A stretch of DNA of 64,000 nt from Galerina marginata (Eukaryota > Basidiomycota > Agaricomycetes > Agaricales > Galerinaceae), in contig JAECYW010000001.1 of the NCBI GenBank assembly GCA_023014335.1, forward strand, positions 3,844,001-3,908,000, in the 5' to 3' direction. Positions 59,637 through 64,000 of the stretch are shown piece after piece. The translations under genes and the position numbers were made by a program. A model generated the notes under the pieces. That model was not told the DNA's origin. It searched no databases and was given only the letters and a program-made list of their open reading frames with translations. How positions within the stretch are numbered: the stretch's first letter is position 1; each line of letters opens with the position of its first letter.

Positions 59637-61870
59637 TCATTTTGTATTGGAAACCAGTTCCTCTGTCGCAGGCGACCTAGGCGCAAAGGAGCACTGAAAC
59701 TTGGCTTTATGGCTTGAACGAGCAAGGACCAAGGTCAGTCACTCGTCTCGAATTCAGCATCAGACTAAAAACATACGTGACAAGCCCGAAATCCTCGTAT
59801 TCGCCGTTAACTTCGATTTCATTGCCGAACTCGTCCTTTGCCTTTGAGATGTCGAAGCACGCCAAAACGGACGCCATGATAAGCCACATCTAACCCGGTA
59901 GTGTTTTTTTCAACTTTGAATCGGTATAGGAGTACGGTTCGACACGTACCACGGAACTAGCAATATGTTTTCCGACACAGATTCTGCGGAAATATTTGGT
60001 AAGAGGTATGGCAGTCAATGCGATGATAAGTGCAAGTTTATTCACCTGCGTCCAAAACCATAGGCAAGAATCCTGTCGTCGCCATTCAGCTCCCCGTTCT
60101 CGTCAAAGAACCGTTCAGGTTTGAACTCGAAGGGTTCGGGGTAGGCCTTTTCGTCATGTGTCATAGCCCTGTACAGCACTTCGTCGGTGAGTACTGCAAT
60201 GGCGATGGTTGACCTAGGCTCGATATACTGACCATATATTACCCAGTACCGTGGTCCCTGACAGAAAATATTTAGCCTATATGTACGGGTATGTATTTTA
60301 ATCGAATAGCTTTCCACTGTCCGACATACCTTTCGGAATGAAGTACCCCTTGTAATAGTCATCCTCCGACAGCGCGTGCGGTATATTCAGCGGGACAGGG
60401 GGTTGGAAACGCATCACCTCTCGGTATATGGCTTCTATGTAGGGGAGGGAGGCACGGTCCTTGAGGGTTGGCAGGCGCCTTGACCCGATAACTTTGTCGA
60501 TTTCTGCCTGTGCCTTCCTTTGGATATTGGGGTTTATCGCCATTAGGTAGAAGAAGGTCCCTGTTGCGGATGTGGTCTGCTCGTAATTGTGAGAACCCTG
60601 TTTTATACTCCTACTCGAGTTTGTATGTTGCTCACGGTGTCCGAGGCCGCTGACAGGAAGACGATTAATTCTACGTTTTGCGAACATTAACGTGAGTTAT
60701 GCTTGCATACCGCTGTAGACTGTGTTTGCTATGTTGCTAATAGCTTCTCCTTCCTTCGCAGAAGCGCCCGCGCTCCTTTGTTTCTCGAGGAAGTCGGAAA
60801 CCAGGGACGGTTCAGCAGTGCCCATATCCTCAGCAACCACGAGAAATATCAACGGTCTTGCAGAAAAATGATCAAGGCAATATAGTAGGACTCACGACGC
60901 GTTTCCTCACGAATTCCATTGGTATTCTCGTCATTTCAGCCGTATTGGACCGTACTTCCTCAGCCATCCTGCGCGATAAAGCGCCTGGAAACCAGGGTGG
61001 TATGTATTTTAGGATTGGAAGGATGCTGATGTAACTTGACCCCGGTAGAAGCAGATAAACGCCGAGGTTGAGACTTCGCTGAGCGGCAACGACGCAGGGA
61101 TCTTCGAACGATTTTACATCGTATCCGTACATCGCTGCCATTGGGAACGATATGGAGAACCTGTTCCGAGTCAGATTACAAGTTTGATGGTTCCACTGAT
61201 GAGCAAACTGGAATACCACTGGCAGAAACTAAGGACTTACATTTTGTAATGATCTCGAAATCTGCCGGGAGTCGCCAATAAATTCCGCAACATCTCGTGC
61301 ACCTTCTTCGTTGCGATTGCGTGATACTTCTCGGCGGCTTCTCTACCGAAGCGTTGTTGAGCGAGTTTCCTGTGAAACCGCCATGCCTCGCCGTATCCTA
61401 GCAGACCCATGTTGAACTCCCAACCCATCCTGAAGGTAATGTTGAATCTCCATACATTTAGGATTGCGCTAATACGGGAAACTTACAGTTTGACTATCGG
61501 TGACGCAGGCCTGTCGGAGTACTTCCTAGACCTTTGTTCAAAGAGCGCATCTGCGTCTTCACGGCTGTTGATGACAAGGATATGTTGTCCAAGCGCGGAC
61601 GCGTGAATCAGATCGCCTTAGAACGACAACTGATGAGTCGTGATACTCGGAAGTAAGTCGCTAGAACGAACTGTTGTATCTTCTTCCCCATTCCAGGTAG
61701 GTCCGGGCGGCATTGCGAAGTGGGAGGTCGAGCACGTTTCCAATTACTGGTATGGGTTTGGGTCCTGGTGGGTACGGTGGTCGTCGTTTGCCGCTGGTCA
61801 GAATTATTAATAACTTCCGCGCCAACCAAAGAAACAGAAGTATAGAAGCGATTGAAAGAAAAGTACCCAT
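59637..61870 (-). CDS. Cytochrome P450 monooxygenase
   Basis: The model has twelve exons: 61672-61870, 61487-61616, 61241-61429, 60896-61160, 60711-60828, 60636-60649, 60330-60576, 60233-60257, 60046-60168, 59950-59983, 59777-59889 and 59637-59712. All introns are GT-AG, closing to 511 codons including the stop (510 aa). The start at 61870 puts a membrane anchor at residues 3-25, then PPGP at 34-37. The I-helix oxygen-binding motif is AASDTT (301-306), ExxR is E358-V-M-R361, PERF is 413-416 and the haem-ligand loop is GFGRRICVG with C439. The usual Phe seven residues before the Cys is Tyr432. Two exons are tiny (14 and 25 nt), and both are needed for the conserved motifs. It is an ER-anchored, NADPH-reductase-dependent monooxygenase; the substrate is unknown. 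It resembles the large basidiomycete P450 families and is divergent from the NTPase gene at 62561. Confidence 0.93.
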
Positions 61871-62560
61871 GCTACTGACAGGAAGCAGGAGATTCGGAAG
61901 GGGCGAGAAGATTGGCTCTGAGGGCAGTTTATAGACTTCTGGCACTCTCACACCTATCTTTCCTTGAGAGAATTTACCAGGTACAGCACAAATCCACCCC
62001 CCAAATCTATGGAAATGCTGATTGTGTGGCTATTCGCTCGCATTTAAGCCAATCAGTCTACCTGGGTTCGCTAACTCAGCCTATAATTGGTCAATTCACT
62101 GGCACTTGGAATTGTAAAATTAATGGGAGAAAATGGACGGCGTCGGATCGCGGCTTGCTAGATTCATACTCAATTTATACTACATATTTATCTTCTCTGG
62201 CGGTAGTAAAATGCAGTTGGCGCCGCGCAGTTTCATATAACTTCTCAAGTCTGAGTAAAGCTTAAAGGGTGGCAGGAGGGAAAAGGAGGGGATTCTACTT
62301 AGATAAATTCCTGCATTACTGGAATTGAATTTGTAGATGTGCTTCAACTTTGAAATACACCCGAAAGTGGTCTATCTGCATCGTTTTTGTTGCACAATGC
62401 AATAAATTGATTACTTATAGTGTGTTATTTTCCCGTGAGAGCTTTCTAAGGAAGATCGCCGACTTGATAATTGATTGCCCGCAGTATCCTATGCAGCTTG
62501 GCTTTGACGGCCACACTTCATTGGCTCATCTTGTAACCGTTGCTTGTCTTTCCTTTTATC
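61871..62560. promoter_or_regulatory. Divergent intergenic region between the P450 and NTPase genes
   Basis: It is about 690 bp with no supported gene. It must contain both promoters. I see no clear TATA box close to either start. Confidence 0.4.
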
Positions 62561-64000
62561 ATGTCTAGGGATGCAGAACGAGGAAGGCCCACATTCGGCA
62601 GGATCAACAACTTGACTATCCCTCACGGAACGTTCACTGAGGTCCACGGAGATTATAACATGAATGTGCATCTTCCTCAAGAAGCGGGTGAGTGGTTTTC
62701 AGTTTTGGACATCCGACAGATTAAAACAGTCTCTTGGAAAGGTCTCATTGCTTTGAGTCAAGCAATCTCTCATGGAGCAATCCACGATTCCGCGGAAAGG
62801 TATCCAGCAGGGCGGTGTCATCCTGGTACCCGTGAAAGAATCATCAGGAGAATTCTCAGATGGATCAACGATGAACACCCTGCTGGCGATGTGCTATGGT
62901 TATACGGTCCAGCAGGGACTGGAAAGTCGGCCATCATGCAGACGATTGCAGAGCTCCTTCGCGAGCTGTATATGGATCACTACGCAGGGAGCTTCTTCTT
63001 CGCCAATGGGAAACCAGGACGCGATCAAGGCAGCGCTCTGTTTTGCACCCTTGCCTACCAAATTGCAATCTACATACCGGGTATGCGTGAGGCCGTGAAC
63101 AGTGCGATGGCAACCGATATGACTCTCCCAAAGAAAGCTATGGACGTTCAGCTTAAATCGCTCATAATCGAACCCTTCCTGCATTGCCGACTTAGCCTCC
63201 TCAACTCACACACTCGTACAATTCTCATAGATGGGTTAGACGAATGCCAAGGAACGGATACTCAGCGCGCCATCTTGAAACTCATAGCTAATGCAAGGAC
63301 TGTCGCCGGTGTCCCCCTTCGATTTTTGATCGCCAGTCGTCCCGAATATTGGATACGTGATACCTTTGATCGATACCCGCTCGTCGACATGACCCAGCGT
63401 GAGGATCTCAACGATACTTTTTATACTTTTGAAGCCTCTCGCGATATCAAAACATATTTGGAAGATGGTTTCGCAGAAATCTATAACAAAAACTCGGATG
63501 TCATGACCATAGCCGAAAGACCATGGCCACCGACAACAGTACTTGACCGCCTTGTGCACGATGCATCGGGGCAATTCGTCCATGCTTCTACCATCTTGAA
63601 GTTTGTCGGCACAGAGCTTTGCGATCCACAAACACAACTTGATATCATTTTAACACCAGGTCCTTCGCGAGCGTCCGCCTTCTCAGATCTCGATCAATTG
63701 TACACGAAGATCTTGTCAGTTTATCCTCGACGAGCCGTTCTAATCCGTGTTCTTGGAGGTCTCGTCATGGATATCGGCCCGCTGATAGCAATCGAGAAGT
63801 GCCTGTGTGTAGACCGCCGTAAACTAAACATGGTCTTGCGTGCAATTAGTTCACTGGTAATAAAGAGAGAGTATAAGGTGGACCGGTGGAATGAACGTCT
63901 TGAGTCGGCTTTTGAGACTAGTCGCCCTGACATTGGCATATCCTTCTGCCATCTTTCCGTTCGGGAATATCTCCTGGACAAAAATCGTTCCGGGGAGTTT
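62561..64000 (+). CDS. NACHT-domain NTPase, NLR-like (STAND) protein, 3' end outside the window
   Basis: Exon 1 (62561-62687) and exon 2 (62742 to the window end, still open) are joined over a 54-nt GT-AG intron, giving 462 codons so far. Residues 16-32 (NNLTIPHGTFTEVHGDY) match the short leader found in many agaricomycete NACHT proteins. The Walker A motif is G98-P-A-G-T-G-K-S105 (nt 62906-62929). Walker B is ILIDGLDEC (203-211). A sensor-type FLIASRPE and, near the edge, CHLSVREYLLDKNRSGEF are also typical of the family. Such proteins are signal-transducing ATPases of fungal innate immunity, heterokaryon incompatibility or cell death. The C-terminal sensor repeats, which would show the subclass, lie beyond the window. 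Confidence 0.92.
   Translation, partial: MSRDAERGRPTFGRINNLTIPHGTFTEVHGDYNMNVHLPQEAGEWFSVLDIRQIKTVSWKGLIALSQAISHGAIHDSAERYPAGRCHPGTRERIIRRILRWINDEHPAGDVLWLYGPAGTGKSAIMQTIAELLRELYMDHYAGSFFFANGKPGRDQGSALFCTLAYQIAIYIPGMREAVNSAMATDMTLPKKAMDVQLKSLIIEPFLHCRLSLLNSHTRTILIDGLDECQGTDTQRAILKLIANARTVAGVPLRFLIASRPEYWIRDTFDRYPLVDMTQREDLNDTFYTFEASRDIKTYLEDGFAEIYNKNSDVMTIAERPWPPTTVLDRLVHDASGQFVHASTILKFVGTELCDPQTQLDIILTPGPSRASAFSDLDQLYTKILSVYPRRAVLIRVLGGLVMDIGPLIAIEKCLCVDRRKLNMVLRAISSLVIKREYKVDRWNERLESAFETSRPDIGISFCHLSVREYLLDKNRSGEF

Overview
The window looks like nuclear DNA of a mushroom-forming basidiomycete (Agaricomycetes). Its genes are split by many short GT-AG introns, mostly 48-80 nt. It carries families typical of these fungi: an uncharacterised seven-transmembrane family, UstYa/DUF3328-type proteins, a multi-exon P450, and a NACHT NTPase with the short N-terminal segment common in agaricomycete NLR-like proteins. 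Gene models below were spliced by hand. All listed CDS close in frame except the last, which runs off the window.

Layout. (1) 1-15.4 kb, gene-bearing: two tandem paralogous seven-TM genes on the minus strand (2565-3795 and 6559-7792) inside a segmental duplication; a possible small secreted protein (8569-8910, minus); a GNAT acetyltransferase (9553-10530, plus); a third, more diverged seven-TM gene (11332-12451, plus); and three UstYa-like genes (12695-13032 minus, 13369-14015 plus, 14668-15370 plus). Only the last of these three has both canonical HxxHC motifs. (2) About 15.8-59.4 kb: a large repeat province. It is made of many diverged copies of one mosaic unit of roughly 3-6 kb in both orientations. 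The copies share punctuating 85-160 bp segments with terminal inverted repeats CACACGCAGGA/TCCTGCGTGTG. No transposase or reverse transcriptase was recognised. Three young insertions sit inside repeat copies and are defined by their target-site duplications: a 508-bp hAT-like element, a 180-bp fold-back MITE and a 1.82-kb CACTA-like element. One intact five-exon gene (33145-34623, coiled-coil plus ubiquitin-like fold) survives as an island in the province, beside a 69-bp-period minisatellite. (3) 59.6-64 kb, gene-bearing again: a complete 12-exon cytochrome P450 (59637-61870, minus) divergent from a NACHT/STAND NTPase gene (62561 to the window end, plus).

The UstYa-like proteins, P450, acetyltransferase and membrane proteins are the kinds of gene found in fungal accessory or secondary-metabolite regions. 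The P450 is separated from the others by 44 kb of repeats, so a working cluster is only a hypothesis. The repeat province, nested insertions, recent duplications and an NLR-like gene at its edge suggest a fast-evolving, possibly subtelomeric or transposon-rich region.
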